From Amycolatopsis rifamycinica (GTDB lineage Bacteria; Actinomycetota; Actinomycetes; Mycobacteriales; Pseudonocardiaceae), in the NCBI RefSeq assembly GCF_000695625.1, contig NZ_JMQI01000011.1:124001-188000 (forward strand): a stretch of 64,000 nt of DNA, given 5' to 3'. Positions 7,692-16,473 of the stretch are shown in pieces (within the stretch, counting starts at the first letter, position 1; every line of letters begins with the position of its first letter). The translations under genes and the position numbers were made by a program. The notes below the pieces were generated by a model. It worked only from the letters and a program-made list of their open reading frames with translations. It ran no database searches and was not told the DNA's origin.

Positions 7692-8188
7692 TTCCTTCTC
7701 CCCAGTACGAGTTCCAACGCGCTCTTCAGCCGCCGCCCGGACAGCGGCGGCACGACCTGGCCGGCGCCGACGACGACGAGGTACAGCGCCTGAGCGAGGT
7801 CGGCGTCGCCGCTGATCTCGGTCAGGTAGGCCACGCGGGTCCGGTCCACGCGCTCCTGGACAGCTCTCGCTTCGGCGTCCTGCGACGCCCACGCCCGGAC
7901 GGCGATCTCCAGCTCGGGTCCGGGTCCCGGCGCGAGAACGAGCTCGAGCAGGGCGCCCAGCCGGTCCTCCTCCGCCGCTTCGGCCTGCTCCACGAACCGC
8001 GTGGTGCGTTCGGCCTCGAAGTGCTCCAGCAGCGCGGTGCGGTAGCCGCTCATGCCCTTGAAGTGGTGGTAGAAGGAGCCCTTGGACAGTCCGAGCCGCT
8101 CGGTCAGCCGCTCGATCGTCACCGACGGCGCGCCCTGCTCCGCCAGCAGCACCAACCCCGCGTCCAGCCAGTCCCGTTTGCCCGCCAT
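7688..8188 (-). CDS. TetR/AcrR-family repressor
   Basis: 166 aa from ATG 8188 (alternative ATG 8194). Residues about 3-47 form the TetR helix-turn-helix (LAEQGAPSVTIERLTERLG then LSKGSFYHHFKG). The rest is the ligand/dimer domain. A perfect 27-bp palindrome ends at the base next to the start codon, so it very likely represses itself and the coupled DUF2867 gene. No ribosome site precedes either ATG, suggesting a leaderless message. Confidence 0.9.
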   Translation of the reverse strand: MAGKRDWLDAGLVLLAEQGAPSVTIERLTERLGLSKGSFYHHFKGMSGYRTALLEHFEAERTTRFVEQAEAAEEDRLGALLELVLAPGPGPELEIAVRAWASQDAEARAVQERVDRTRVAYLTEISGDADLAQALYLVVVGAGQVVPPLSGRRLKSALELVLGRRK

Positions 8189-8215
8189 GTCCATACCATA
8201 CCGTATGGTATGGAC
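8189..8215. promoter_or_regulatory. TetR operator palindrome
   Basis: Two perfect 13-bp arms (GTCCATACCATAC and its complement) flank a single central base. Each arm itself contains the tandem CCATA-CCATAC. The site abuts the TetR start codon, so bound repressor would block the promoter directly. Confidence 0.88.
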
Positions 8216-8230
8216 TCCGGACCGCGAAAA

Positions 8231-8254
8231 GGGCACTTTCACGTGAAAGTGCCC
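8231..8254 (-). terminator. Terminator of the enoyl-CoA hydratase gene
   Basis: A perfect 24-bp palindrome (12-bp arms ending in the central CACGTG) is followed on the minus strand by TTTT. It lies 6 bp past the leftward hydratase stop. Confidence 0.8.
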
Positions 8255-8260
8255 CTCGGG

Positions 8261-9028
8261 TCAGTCGGGCCAGGAGGGTTTGCGCTTCTCCAGGAACGCC
8301 GCCATGCCTTCGCGGGCGCCGGGCAGCTGGGCCGCCGCGGCCATGACCTCCAGGGCGATCGCGTACGCGTCGGCCTCGGGCCGGTCGAGCTGGGCGTAGA
8401 GCGTCACCTTGCCCATCGACTTGCTGGCGCGGCTGCCGCGCGTCGCCCGCGACAGCAGGTCCCCGACGGCGTCGTCGAGCTGGTCGCCGGGCACGACCCG
8501 GTTGACCAGGCCCCAGTCGAGCGCCGTCGCCGCGTCGATGACGTCGCCGGTCAGCGCCAGCTCCATCAGCCGCTTGCGGCCGATCGAGCGGGCCACCGGC
8601 ACCGCCGGCGTGTGGCAGAACCAGCCGCCCTTGCCGCCCGGCAACGCGAAACCCGCCGACTCGGCGGCCACGGCCAGGTCGCACGACGCCACGAGCTGAC
8701 AGCCCGCCGCGGTGGCCAGGCCGTGCACCCGCGCGATGACGACCTGCGGGATCGACTGCATCGTCTTCATCAGGTCCGTGCACAACGTCAGCAGCTCGCG
8801 GACGCCCACCAGGTCACGAGCGGCGACGTCGGCGAAGTCGTGCCCGGCGGAGAACACCGGCCCCGCGCCGGCCAGCACGATGCCGGTCGCGTCGGACGCC
8901 CCCGCCGCGCGGAACGCGGCGAGCAGCTCGGCGAGGTGGTCCGCGGACAGCGAGTTGCGCCGCGCCGGCCGGTTCATGGTGATCGTGACGGTGTCGCCGT
9001 CCCGGCTCATCAGCAGGTGCTCGTACAT
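8261..9028 (-). CDS. Enoyl-CoA hydratase/isomerase family protein
   Basis: 255 aa from ATG 9028. Crotonase fold: the opening TVTITMNRPARRNSLS, the oxyanion-hole strand GPVFSAGHDFADV, and the second oxyanion segment VHGLATAAGCQLVASCDLAVA. The acyl-CoA pocket and the usual length match the family. Members hydrate or isomerise enoyl-CoA in fatty-acid degradation; the canonical catalytic Glu pair is not evident, so another crotonase-type reaction is possible. Its start lies 19 bp inside the end of the upstream GlxA-type regulator, which probably co-transcribes with it. Confidence 0.88.
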   Translation of the reverse strand: MYEHLLMSRDGDTVTITMNRPARRNSLSADHLAELLAAFRAAGASDATGIVLAGAGPVFSAGHDFADVAARDLVGVRELLTLCTDLMKTMQSIPQVVIARVHGLATAAGCQLVASCDLAVAAESAGFALPGGKGGWFCHTPAVPVARSIGRKRLMELALTGDVIDAATALDWGLVNRVVPGDQLDDAVGDLLSRATRGSRASKSMGKVTLYAQLDRPEADAYAIALEVMAAAAQLPGAREGMAAFLEKRKPSWPD

Positions 9029-9993
9029 TCCCCGACGGTAGCCCCTCCGGACCGGAATGTGCGCCGGTAGCTGTCCGGGCCGACGCCGACCTCGGCGCGC
9101 ATCCGGCGCCGCAGGTTGGCCGCCGTGCCCAGCCCGGACCGCTCGGCGACCCGCTCGACCGGCAGCGACGTCGTCTCCAGCAGCTGCCGCGCGTACCGGA
9201 CGCGCTGGACGCGCAGCCAGCGTCCCGGGGTCACGCCGGTCGCCGCGGCGAACTCGCGGTGGAACGTCCGTTCGCTCATCCGCGCGTGCCCGGCCAGGTC
9301 CTCGACGCCGATCCCGGCGCCGAGCCTGGCCAGCGCCCAGTCCATTGTGGACGTCAGGCCGGGCTGGGCCGACGGCGGCGGCAGCGGGTTGTCGACGTAC
9401 TGCCGTTGCCCGCCCTCGCGCGCCGGCGGCATCACCAGCCGGCGGGCCAGCGCGGCGGCGACGTCGGCGCCGTGGTCGCGCCGGACCAGGTGCAGGCAGA
9501 GGTCGAGGCCGCCGACGACGCCCGCGGACGTCAGGACCCCGCCGTCCTCGGTGTAGAGCACGTCGCGCCGCAACTCCGCTCGCGGCGCGACGCGGGCGAG
9601 GGCGTCGAAGTCGCGCCAGTGCGTGGTCGCCGGGCGGCCGTCGAGCAGGCCGGCGGCGGCGAGCGTGAACGCGCCGGAGCACAACCCGGCGACGGTCGCC
9701 CCGGCCCGGTGCGCACGGCGCAGCGCCGCGGCAGCGGACGGCGGCACCGGCGCGAGGGGGTCGTCGCGGCCCGGCGCCAGCACGAGGTCGCAGCCGTCGA
9801 GCCCGGTGAGCCCGTGCGTGGCCGCGACGTCGCCGAACGGCGACACGGGCGTCCGCACCCGGCCCGGGCCGCACAGCCGCACGGTGAACGGCCCGATCCC
9901 GCTGTCGGTCCGGTCCTGGCCCCAGACCTCGCCGATCACCGCGAGGTCGAACATCCGGGTGCCGGGCAGGAGGAGGACGCCGATCGTGCGCAT
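9010..9993 (-). CDS. GlxA-type transcriptional regulator (DJ-1/PfpI + AraC)
   Basis: 327 aa from ATG 9993; an ATG at 10011 with AGAGG upstream is an alternative. The N-terminal ~190 residues are a DJ-1/PfpI amidotransferase-like sensor (IGVLLLPGTRMFDLAVIGEVWG, with the elbow Cys in VAGLCSGAFTLAAAGLLDG). The C-terminal ~100 residues are an AraC DNA-binding domain (ARMSERTFHREFAAATGVTP, then RQLLETTSLPVERVAERSG). Regulators of this type sense small metabolites. The divergent isochorismatase gene and the downstream hydratase are likely targets. Confidence 0.92.
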   Translation of the reverse strand: MRTIGVLLLPGTRMFDLAVIGEVWGQDRTDSGIGPFTVRLCGPGRVRTPVSPFGDVAATHGLTGLDGCDLVLAPGRDDPLAPVPPSAAAALRRAHRAGATVAGLCSGAFTLAAAGLLDGRPATTHWRDFDALARVAPRAELRRDVLYTEDGGVLTSAGVVGGLDLCLHLVRRDHGADVAAALARRLVMPPAREGGQRQYVDNPLPPPSAQPGLTSTMDWALARLGAGIGVEDLAGHARMSERTFHREFAAATGVTPGRWLRVQRVRYARQLLETTSLPVERVAERSGLGTAANLRRRMRAEVGVGPDSYRRTFRSGGATVGECTSTC

Positions 9994-10065
9994 GGCAGGA
10001 AAGTACCGCATCGCGCCTCTTCTGCCACTCCCCCGCGACGGCGGGAGCAGGCGAAACTCGACGGC

Positions 10066-10608
10066 ATGACCGAAACGGCACTCATCCTGATCGACGTCCA
10101 GCGCGGGTTCGACGACGCGGAGTTCTGGGGCCCGCGCAACAACCCGGGCGCCGAGGCGAACATGAAGGCCCTGCTCGACGCGTGGCAGGAGCGGCGGCTG
10201 CCCGTCGTGCTCGTGCACCACGACTCCGTCAAGCCGGACTCGCCGCTGCGGCCGGGGCAGCCGGGCAACGACTTCAAGCCCGAACTCGACGGCGCCCGCC
10301 CGGACCTGGTCTTCGGCAAGCAGGTCAACTCGGCGTTCATCGGCGACGTCGACCTCGACGCGTGGCTGCGCAAGCGCGGCATCACGAGCTTCGTCCTGGC
10401 CGGCATCCAGACGAACTTCTGCTGCGAGACCACCGCGCGGATGGGCGGGAACCTCGGCTACGACGTCACTTTCGCCCTCGACGCCACGTTCACGTTCGAC
10501 CTCCCGGAGGTGACCGCGGACGAGCTGTACCGCGTCACGGCGGCGAACCTGGCGAACCAGTTCGCCACCGTGAAGTCCACGAAGGACATCCTGGCGGAGC
10601 TCAGCTGA
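10066..10608 (+). CDS. Isochorismatase-family cysteine hydrolase
   Basis: 180 aa. The catalytic triad of the isochorismatase fold is visible: Asp10 (ALILIDVQRGF), Lys85 (VFGKQVNSAF) and Cys119 (AGIQTNFCCETTA). The family includes nicotinamidases, isochorismatases and N-carbamoyl amidases; the substrate here is not evident. It is divergent from the GlxA-type regulator, which commonly controls such genes. Its 3' end overlaps the convergent mutase gene by 8 bp. Confidence 0.88.
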   Translation: MTETALILIDVQRGFDDAEFWGPRNNPGAEANMKALLDAWQERRLPVVLVHHDSVKPDSPLRPGQPGNDFKPELDGARPDLVFGKQVNSAFIGDVDLDAWLRKRGITSFVLAGIQTNFCCETTARMGGNLGYDVTFALDATFTFDLPEVTADELYRVTAANLANQFATVKSTKDILAELS

Positions 10609-12619
10609 GGCCGTGCCGCTCGCGGATCAGGCTGACGATGCCGTCCATGATCCCGGTGAGCTCGTAGTCCTTCGGCGTGAACACCCGGGCGATGCCGCGT
10701 TCGGCCAGGAGCGCGGCGTCGTCCGGCGGGATGATGCCGCCGACGATCACCGGCACGTCACCGGCGCCGGCGGCGCGCAGGCCGTCGACGACGTGCGGGA
10801 CGACCTCGAGGTGCGAACCGGACAGCACGGACAGCCCGACGACGTGCACGCCTTCCTGCACCGCGGCCGCGACGATCTGCTCGGGTGTCAGCCGGATGCC
10901 CTGGTAGACGACCTCGAAGCCGACGTCGCGCGCCCGGACGGCGACCTGCTCGGCGCCGTTGGAGTGCCCGTCGAGGCCCGGCTTGCCGACCAGGATCCGC
11001 AGCCGTTCGCCCAGCTCGGCCTCGGTTTCCCGGACCCGCGTGCGCACCCGCTCCAGCTCGGGGTCGCCCGTGCCGGCGACCGCGGCGGCGGAAACGCCGG
11101 TGGGCGCCCGGTATTCGCCGAACACCTCGCGCAGCGCGCCGGCCCACTCGCCGGTGGTCACGCCGGCCCGCGCGCAGTCCACAGTGGCCTCGAAGAGGTT
11201 TTCCGTGGTCCGCGCGCGTTCCTTCAGCGTCGCCAGCGACCGCTCGACGGCGTCGTTGTCCCGCTGGGACCGCCATTCCTCGATGGCCGTGACGGCGGCC
11301 TTCTCGACGGCGGGGTCGATCGTCTCGATCGCCTTCGCGCCTTCGGCCTGCAGGGGCGACGGTTCGGTCGTCCCGAACTTGTTGACGCCGACCAGGATCC
11401 GTTCGCCGTTCTCCATCGCGCGGCGGTATTCGGCCAGTGAGGCGACCAGCTGCGACTTCATGTAGCCGCTCTCGACCGCGGCGACCGCGCCGCCGAGGTC
11501 CTGCACGCGGGCGATCTCCTCGCGGGCGCCGGCCATGATTTCGTCGACCTTCGCCTGGATGACGTGCGAGCCGTCGAAGATGTCCTCGTACTCCAGCAGG
11601 TCCGTCTCGAACGCGAGCACCTGCTGCATCCGCAGCGCCCACTGCTGGTCCCACGGGCGCGGCAGGCCGAGGGCCTCGTTCCACGCGGGCAGCTGGATCG
11701 CGCGGGCGCGGGCGCCGCGGGAGAGCGACACCGCGAGCATCTCGAGCACGATCCGCTGGACGTTGTTCTCCGGCTGGGCCTCGGTCAGCCCGAGCGAGTT
11801 GACCTGCACGCCGTAGCGCAGGCGGCGGGCCTTGGGATCGGTGACGCCGTAGCGATCCCGCGTGAGTTCGTCCCAGAGCGCGGTGAACGCGCGCATCTTG
11901 GACATCTCCTCGACGAACCGGACGCCGGCGTTGACGAAGAAGGAGATCCGCGCGACGACCTTCGCCATGTCGGCCTCGTCGACCTGCCCCGAGTCGCGGA
12001 CGGCGTCGAGCACGGCGATCGCGGTGCACAGCGCGTACGCGACTTCCTGCGTCGGCGTCGCGCCGGCTTCCTGCAGGTGGTAGCTGCAGATGTTGATCGG
12101 GTTCCACTTGGGGACGTGGTGCACGGTCCAGGCGATCACGTCGGTGATCAGCCGCAGGCTCGGCCCGGGCGGGAAGATGTAGGTCCCGCGGGAGAGGTAC
12201 TCCTTGATGATGTCGTTCTGCGTGGTGCCGGCGAGCTTCGCGAGGACCTCGCCGACGTCGCGCCCCTCCGCTTCGGCCTGCTCGCGGGCCACGGAGACGT
12301 ACAGCGCGAGCAGCCACATGGCCGGCGCGTTGATGGTCATCGACGTGTTGGCTTCGGCGAGCGGGATGCCGTCGAAGAGCTGCCGCATGTCGCCGATGTG
12401 CGACACCGGGACGCCGACCTTGCCGACCTCGCCGCGGGCGAGCTGGTGGTCCGGGTCGTAGCCGGTCTGGGTGGGCAGGTCGAACGCCACCGAGAGCCCG
12501 GTCTGCCCCTTCGCGAGGTTGCGCCGGTAGAGCTCGTTCGACGCGGTCGCCGAGGAGTGCCCGGCGTAGGTGCGCATCACCCAGGGGCGGTCTCGTTCGC
12601 GGTCCGTTGGGTACGGCAC
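10601..12619 (-). CDS. meaA: Ethylmalonyl-CoA mutase (MeaA/Ecm)
   Basis: 672 aa from GTG 12619 with GGAGGTG just upstream. The coenzyme-B12 mutase barrel comes first (MRTYAGHSSATASNELYRRN, then KGQTGLSVAFDLPTQTGYDP) and a C-terminal cobalamin-binding domain carries the Asp-x-His-x-x-Gly motif in GKPGLDGHSNGAEQ. It closely resembles Streptomyces MeaA, which converts ethylmalonyl-CoA to methylsuccinyl-CoA in the ethylmalonyl-CoA pathway for C2 assimilation and extender-unit supply. Methylmalonyl-CoA mutase is the main alternative, but the single-polypeptide order and end sequence favour Ecm. Its adenosylcobalamin could come from the PduO gene at 18475. Confidence 0.9.
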   Translation of the reverse strand: MPYPTDRERDRPWVMRTYAGHSSATASNELYRRNLAKGQTGLSVAFDLPTQTGYDPDHQLARGEVGKVGVPVSHIGDMRQLFDGIPLAEANTSMTINAPAMWLLALYVSVAREQAEAEGRDVGEVLAKLAGTTQNDIIKEYLSRGTYIFPPGPSLRLITDVIAWTVHHVPKWNPINICSYHLQEAGATPTQEVAYALCTAIAVLDAVRDSGQVDEADMAKVVARISFFVNAGVRFVEEMSKMRAFTALWDELTRDRYGVTDPKARRLRYGVQVNSLGLTEAQPENNVQRIVLEMLAVSLSRGARARAIQLPAWNEALGLPRPWDQQWALRMQQVLAFETDLLEYEDIFDGSHVIQAKVDEIMAGAREEIARVQDLGGAVAAVESGYMKSQLVASLAEYRRAMENGERILVGVNKFGTTEPSPLQAEGAKAIETIDPAVEKAAVTAIEEWRSQRDNDAVERSLATLKERARTTENLFEATVDCARAGVTTGEWAGALREVFGEYRAPTGVSAAAVAGTGDPELERVRTRVRETEAELGERLRILVGKPGLDGHSNGAEQVAVRARDVGFEVVYQGIRLTPEQIVAAAVQEGVHVVGLSVLSGSHLEVVPHVVDGLRAAGAGDVPVIVGGIIPPDDAALLAERGIARVFTPKDYELTGIMDGIVSLIRERHGLS

Positions 12620-12704
12620 GGGGCACCTCCGGCGGTGGACGTTTCGTCGAGTGTACCGGCCGGTAACTTACGGGGGCAGTGCCATCGGACACGTCCGGGT
12701 GACG

Positions 12705-13232
12705 TCAGTCCGCGCCCTGCTCCCGCACGATCAGCTCGCGGAGCCCGTCGGCGTCCGGCACGGCGAACATCTCGATCGGGGCCGGCTGGTGCCGCTTCGG
12801 CACCGCGTAGCCGAACACGTGCACGGACGCGTCCAGCCTCGTGAAGGTGAGCGTGCCGATCCCGTTCCGGCCGCGCCGGACGACCGGGAGCTCCAGGTTT
12901 TCCAGGTACTCGTACGCGCGGGTGCGGCCCGAGACGGAGTCGGCCACCACGACCCGCTGGTCGGTCACCGCGTACACCGCGTGGCGCGTCGTCCGGAGCC
13001 GCCACAACACCGGCCCCACCACGATGGCGAGCCCCACGGCCGCCACGACCACGAGCGGAACCGGGACCACGCCGCCCGTGACCGGCAGCCCGATGGCGAC
13101 GGCGAGCCCCGACACCATGACCGCGCCGAAGACGATGCGGTACCACTCGAGCCCCGTCGGGGTGACCCGCCGCGGCCGTCCCGACCACAGCAGCCGTTCC
13201 CCCGGCTCGAGGGCGATGATCGGCTCGTCCAC
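12705..13232 (-). CDS. PH-domain membrane protein (paralog 1)
   Basis: 175 aa. It opens with LEPGERLLWSGRPRR, typical of bacterial PH-domain (bPH2/YdbT-like) proteins. Two hydrophobic segments at about 30-75 are followed by a PH-like region (HAVYAVTDQRVVVAD). Likely a small membrane protein of unknown role. The next gene upstream (13293-13814) is a diverged paralog with the same layout, so the two probably arose by tandem duplication. Confidence 0.75.
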   Translation of the reverse strand: MDEPIIALEPGERLLWSGRPRRVTPTGLEWYRIVFGAVMVSGLAVAIGLPVTGGVVPVPLVVVAAVGLAIVVGPVLWRLRTTRHAVYAVTDQRVVVADSVSGRTRAYEYLENLELPVVRRGRNGIGTLTFTRLDASVHVFGYAVPKRHQPAPIEMFAVPDADGLRELIVREQGAD

Positions 13233-13240
13233 GGCGACCT

Positions 13241-13260
13241 CCCCGGCGTTCTTGCCGGGG
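13241..13260 (-). terminator. Weak hairpin between PH-domain genes
   Basis: CCCCGGC and GCCGGGG arms with a 6-nt loop lie between the two leftward paralogs. The stem is short (7 bp) and has no T-run, so it may only attenuate transcription. Confidence 0.45.
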
Positions 13261-13292
13261 TGACGCTCCGAGGAGGGCCGCGGGTTGCCCGG

Positions 13293-13814
13293 TCAGGCGG
13301 CCGAACTGCCCGCTTCCGGCGGGGCCTGGCGGGCCTTGGCCTCGTCGATGGCCTTGGTGAGCAGGTCGCGGACGCGCTTGGGCTCGCCGACGCCCATCAG
13401 CGTCACCGCGCCCGATCCGCCGAAGGTGATGGTCCCGGTGCGGGAGGGTCCTGGCTTGAGCACCGGCTCCGACAGACCGGCCAGCTCGCTGGAGCGCTCC
13501 TTCTGCCGGAACAGGCCCGAGCGCGCGATGATCCGGCTGTCCGTCACCGCGTAGGTCGTGCGCCCGAGGGCGAGGTAGCGGACGATCGACCGGCCGGCCG
13601 CGCCGTAGAGGCCGAGCACCAGCGCCACCACCGTCAGGGCCATCGTGGGACCGCTCGGCTGCTTCGTGAGCAGGAACCAGAGCGCGGCGGCGGCGAGGAC
13701 GAGCCCGGCCGGGGCGATGACCCCGTCCGCGGCCACGTAGAGCGGGCGCTGGACCGGCTCCCCCGCCCAGAGCACGCGTTCACCGGGCAGAAGATCGATT
13801 TCGCCTGCTGACAT
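13293..13814 (-). CDS. PH-domain membrane protein (paralog 2)
   Basis: 173 aa. Same architecture as its downstream neighbour: LLPGERVLWAGEPVQRP at the N-terminus, two transmembrane segments at about 30-70, then a PH-like domain (TTYAVTDSRIIARSG). The C-terminal tail is charged and Ala-rich. Function unknown; membrane-surface or scaffold roles have been suggested for the family in general. Confidence 0.75.
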   Translation of the reverse strand: MSAGEIDLLPGERVLWAGEPVQRPLYVAADGVIAPAGLVLAAAALWFLLTKQPSGPTMALTVVALVLGLYGAAGRSIVRYLALGRTTYAVTDSRIIARSGLFRQKERSSELAGLSEPVLKPGPSRTGTITFGGSGAVTLMGVGEPKRVRDLLTKAIDEAKARQAPPEAGSSAA

Positions 13815-13912
13815 GGCCGAACACTACTCCGCCGGAGTGCCTCCCGCCGAGTCTCGCGTGCGCTCGTGCACCTTCTGTGCCCGGTCGATCGCGTGGTCAC
13901 GGGCGAAAGCCG

Positions 13913-14539
13913 TCAGCCCTCCAGTGCGAGCGCCGCTCCGAAGCCCACCAGTGCCGTGCCCGTCGCGCCGTCCATCACCCGGCGCACCTTCCGCTGTCCC
14001 AGCCAGCCCCGCACCCGGTGCACGAACAACAGCAGCAGCACCTGCCACACCACGCCCAGGGCCGCCACCGTGTACGCCAGCAGCAGGGCGTCGGCCTGGT
14101 CCGTCACGCCCGGTGTCAGGAACTGCGGCAGCACCGACAGGTACAGCACGATGACCTTCGGGTTGGTGACGTTGGACAGGAACCCTTCGCGGAACCGCCG
14201 TCCGCGGGAGGCGCGGGCCTTCCGGACGTCGTCGAGGGCTTCGTAGTCGCCGCGCCACGCGCCGCGCAAGGCCTGGATGCCCAGGAAGACCAGGTACGCC
14301 GCGCCGAGCCACTTCACCGTCTCGAACACCGGGCGGTACCGGGTGATCACCGCGCCCAGGCCGAGCGCGGCCGCCGTGCCCTGCAGGAAGTTCGCCACCG
14401 TGATGCCCGCGCACGCCCAGCCGCCGCCGCGGGCGCCACCGGTCAGGGCGTTCTTCAGCACCACCATCGTGTCCGGGCCCGGCATCATCGCCAGGAACGC
14501 CATCATCCCGGCGAAACCGGCGTACGTGCTCCAGCTCAT
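13913..14539 (-). CDS. LysE/RhtB-family exporter (copy 2 of tandem pair)
   Basis: 208 aa, about six transmembrane helices. The LysE family signature MPGPDTMVVLKNAL is near the N-terminus, and FREGFLSNVTNPKVIVLYLSV is in the central loop. Members export amino acids or their analogues. Its ATG shares one base with the TGA of the upstream copy (TGATG at 14541-14537), so translation is coupled. The two copies are similar along their whole length, which points to a tandem duplication. They may act as a heteromeric pair or export different solutes. Confidence 0.9.
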   Translation of the reverse strand: MSWSTYAGFAGMMAFLAMMPGPDTMVVLKNALTGGARGGGWACAGITVANFLQGTAAALGLGAVITRYRPVFETVKWLGAAYLVFLGIQALRGAWRGDYEALDDVRKARASRGRRFREGFLSNVTNPKVIVLYLSVLPQFLTPGVTDQADALLLAYTVAALGVVWQVLLLLFVHRVRGWLGQRKVRRVMDGATGTALVGFGAALALEG

Positions 14540-15165
14540 CAGGACTCCAGGGCGAGGGCGGCGCCGAAGCCGAGCAGCGCGGTGCCGGTGACGCCGTCCA
14601 GCGTGCGGCGCACCCGGCGGCGCTCGAGCCAGGCCCGCACGCGGTGCACGAACACCAGCAGCACGAGCAGCCACAGGACGCCGAGCACGGCGACGGTGTA
14701 GGCCAGCGCGAGCGCGTCCCCCGTCGTCGTGCGCGCCGGGTCGAGGAACTGCGGCAGCACCGACAGGTACAGCACCAGCACCTTCGGGTTGGTGATGTTG
14801 GACAGGAAGCCCTCGCGGAACCGCCGGAAGCCGCCGCCCCGGCGCCGCTGGACCTCCCCGACCGCGGGGTAGTCGCCGCGGAAGGCGCCGCGCAGCGCCT
14901 GGACGCCGAGGTACCCGAGGTAGGCCGCGCCGGCCCACTTGAGCGCGACGAACACCGGCTGCGACCGGGCGATGAGGACGCCGAGCCCCAGCGCCGCGGC
15001 GCTGCCCTGCACGACGTTGCCGGCGAAGATGCCGAGCGACGCGAGCAGGCCGCCCCGGAACCCACCGGACAACGCGTTCTTGAGCATGACCATCGTGTCC
15101 GGCCCCGGCGCGAGGACGATCAGCACCACGATGACCAGGTAACTGCCGTACGAACTCCACGTCAC
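14539..15165 (-). CDS. LysE/RhtB-family exporter (copy 1 of tandem pair)
   Basis: 208 aa from ATG 15165. Same length and motifs as the following copy: APGPDTMVMLKNALSGG, then FREGFLSNITNPKVLVLYLSV. Predicted six-helix inner-membrane exporter of amino-acid-like solutes. It is the first gene of the coupled pair, 54 bp after the NAD(P)-binding protein gene, so it may belong to the same leftward transcript. Confidence 0.9.
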   Translation of the reverse strand: MTWSSYGSYLVIVVLIVLAPGPDTMVMLKNALSGGFRGGLLASLGIFAGNVVQGSAAALGLGVLIARSQPVFVALKWAGAAYLGYLGVQALRGAFRGDYPAVGEVQRRRGGGFRRFREGFLSNITNPKVLVLYLSVLPQFLDPARTTTGDALALAYTVAVLGVLWLLVLLVFVHRVRAWLERRRVRRTLDGVTGTALLGFGAALALES

Positions 15166-15219
15166 GGCTGCCCACGCTAATCCACCGCGACCGGCCCGGT
15201 CTCGCGGATTTCGGTCACG

Positions 15220-16038
15220 TCACCGGAGTTCCTCCCGCACGAAGGTCTCGAACGCACGGGCCGGCCGCCCGGTGACCTGCTCGACGACCGGGGTGACGCG
15301 GTCTTCGGCACCGCCCCGGATGTCCTCGTCGAGGGCGGCCAGCACGCGGGCGAACCCGGCGGGGATCCCCGACGCCGCCACGCGTTCGGCGAACTCCGCC
15401 GTGCCGACCGGGCGGTGCCGCACCGGGCGTCCGAGGTGCGCGGACACGATCGCGGCCGCCTCGGCGTAGCTCAGCGCGGCCGGGCCGGTCAGGACGTGTT
15501 CGGTGTTGTGCGGGGCCGGATCGGTCAATGCGCGGACAGCGACCGCCGCGATGTCGCCGGCGTCGACGAACGCGACCCGCGCGTCGCCGGTGGCCGTGAC
15601 GATCTCGCCGTCCCGCACCCCCTGGGCGACCAGGTGCTCGCCGGTGAAGTTCTGCATGAACCAGGACGGCTTCAGCACCGCCCACTCCGGCGCCGTGCGC
15701 ACCAGCCGCTGCAGGTCGCCGAGGCCCGGGGTGTCGCCGGTGACGGCCGACGAGCTGAGCAGGACGACCCGCCGGACGCCCGCGTCGAGGGCGTCGGTCA
15801 AGAACGGCCGCACCAGCCGCACGGGGTCGACCTCGCCGATGGGAGGCAAGAGGTACACCGCCGAAACCCCGCTCAGCGCGCCGGCGTGGGTGGCGCGGTC
15901 GGTCCAGTCGAACCGGACTTCGCCCGGTCGGCCCGGTTTGCGGGTGGCGGCCCGCGCCGGGACGCCGTTCGCGCGCAGGCCCGCGACGACCCGGCGGCCG
16001 GTCGTGCCGGTGCCGCCGAGGACCAGGACGTCAGCCAC
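15220..16038 (-). CDS. NmrA-like NAD(P)-binding protein
   Basis: 272 aa. The Rossmann motif GGTGTTGRRV lies at residues 8-17 and a VVLLSSSAVTGD strand follows near residue 90. It matches atypical short-chain dehydrogenases of the NmrA/TMR type, which act as reductases or redox-sensing regulators. The Tyr-x-x-x-Lys catalytic pair is not obvious, so it may sense NAD(P) rather than reduce a substrate. It overlaps the upstream SnoaL-like gene by 8 bp, and both probably answer to the divergent TetR gene. Confidence 0.85.
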   Translation of the reverse strand: MADVLVLGGTGTTGRRVVAGLRANGVPARAATRKPGRPGEVRFDWTDRATHAGALSGVSAVYLLPPIGEVDPVRLVRPFLTDALDAGVRRVVLLSSSAVTGDTPGLGDLQRLVRTAPEWAVLKPSWFMQNFTGEHLVAQGVRDGEIVTATGDARVAFVDAGDIAAVAVRALTDPAPHNTEHVLTGPAALSYAEAAAIVSAHLGRPVRHRPVGTAEFAERVAASGIPAGFARVLAALDEDIRGGAEDRVTPVVEQVTGRPARAFETFVREELR

Positions 16039-16450
16039 CGAAGGCCGCCGTCAGCTCTTCGACGCCGCCGAGGATCTCCGCCGCGGCGAGCGGGCTCCAG
16101 TAGTCGCGGTAGTGGCGGATCTCGCCGTCCTCGACGGTGATCACCGCGATGTACGACAGCTCGTACGGCTTCTGCGTGGCCACCACGACCCCGGCGACGG
16201 TGAACTCGCCGACGACCACGGCCGGGTCGGTCGTTTCGTGCACGGTCTTCGCCGTGATTTCGCGGATGTCCAGCAGGTTCGGGTAGTCGCGCAGGTACTC
16301 GCGGATCGCCTCGCGCCCCTCGACGCGCCGGGGGTAACCGGGCGCGGCGAAGGGGAATTCGAGGACGCCGTCCTCGGCCCAGAGCCCGGCGAACCCCGCC
16401 ATGTCGTGCTTCAGCAGCAACTCCAGCGCGTGCTCGACGAAGTCGCGCAT
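16031..16450 (-). CDS. SnoaL-like (NTF2-fold) protein
   Basis: 139 aa from ATG 16450, chosen over a TTG at 16465 because GAAGGAGG sits upstream of the ATG. NTF2-like fold: an N-terminal helix with KHDMAGFAGLWAEDGVLEFPF, then the strands ending in GEIRHYRDYWSP. Members include polyketide cyclases and small-molecule isomerases; many have no assigned substrate. It is the first gene of a leftward unit and starts 24 bp from the TetR operators. Confidence 0.85.
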   Translation of the reverse strand: MRDFVEHALELLLKHDMAGFAGLWAEDGVLEFPFAAPGYPRRVEGREAIREYLRDYPNLLDIREITAKTVHETTDPAVVVGEFTVAGVVVATQKPYELSYIAVITVEDGEIRHYRDYWSPLAAAEILGGVEELTAAFGG

Positions 16451-16473
16451 CGCAGCCTCCTTCAACGTTCGGA

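Noticed and set aside
7227..8783. A 518-codon minus-strand frame including DUF2867
   Set aside because: Only the final 154 codons are real; upstream it crosses TetR and hydratase genes in the wrong frame.
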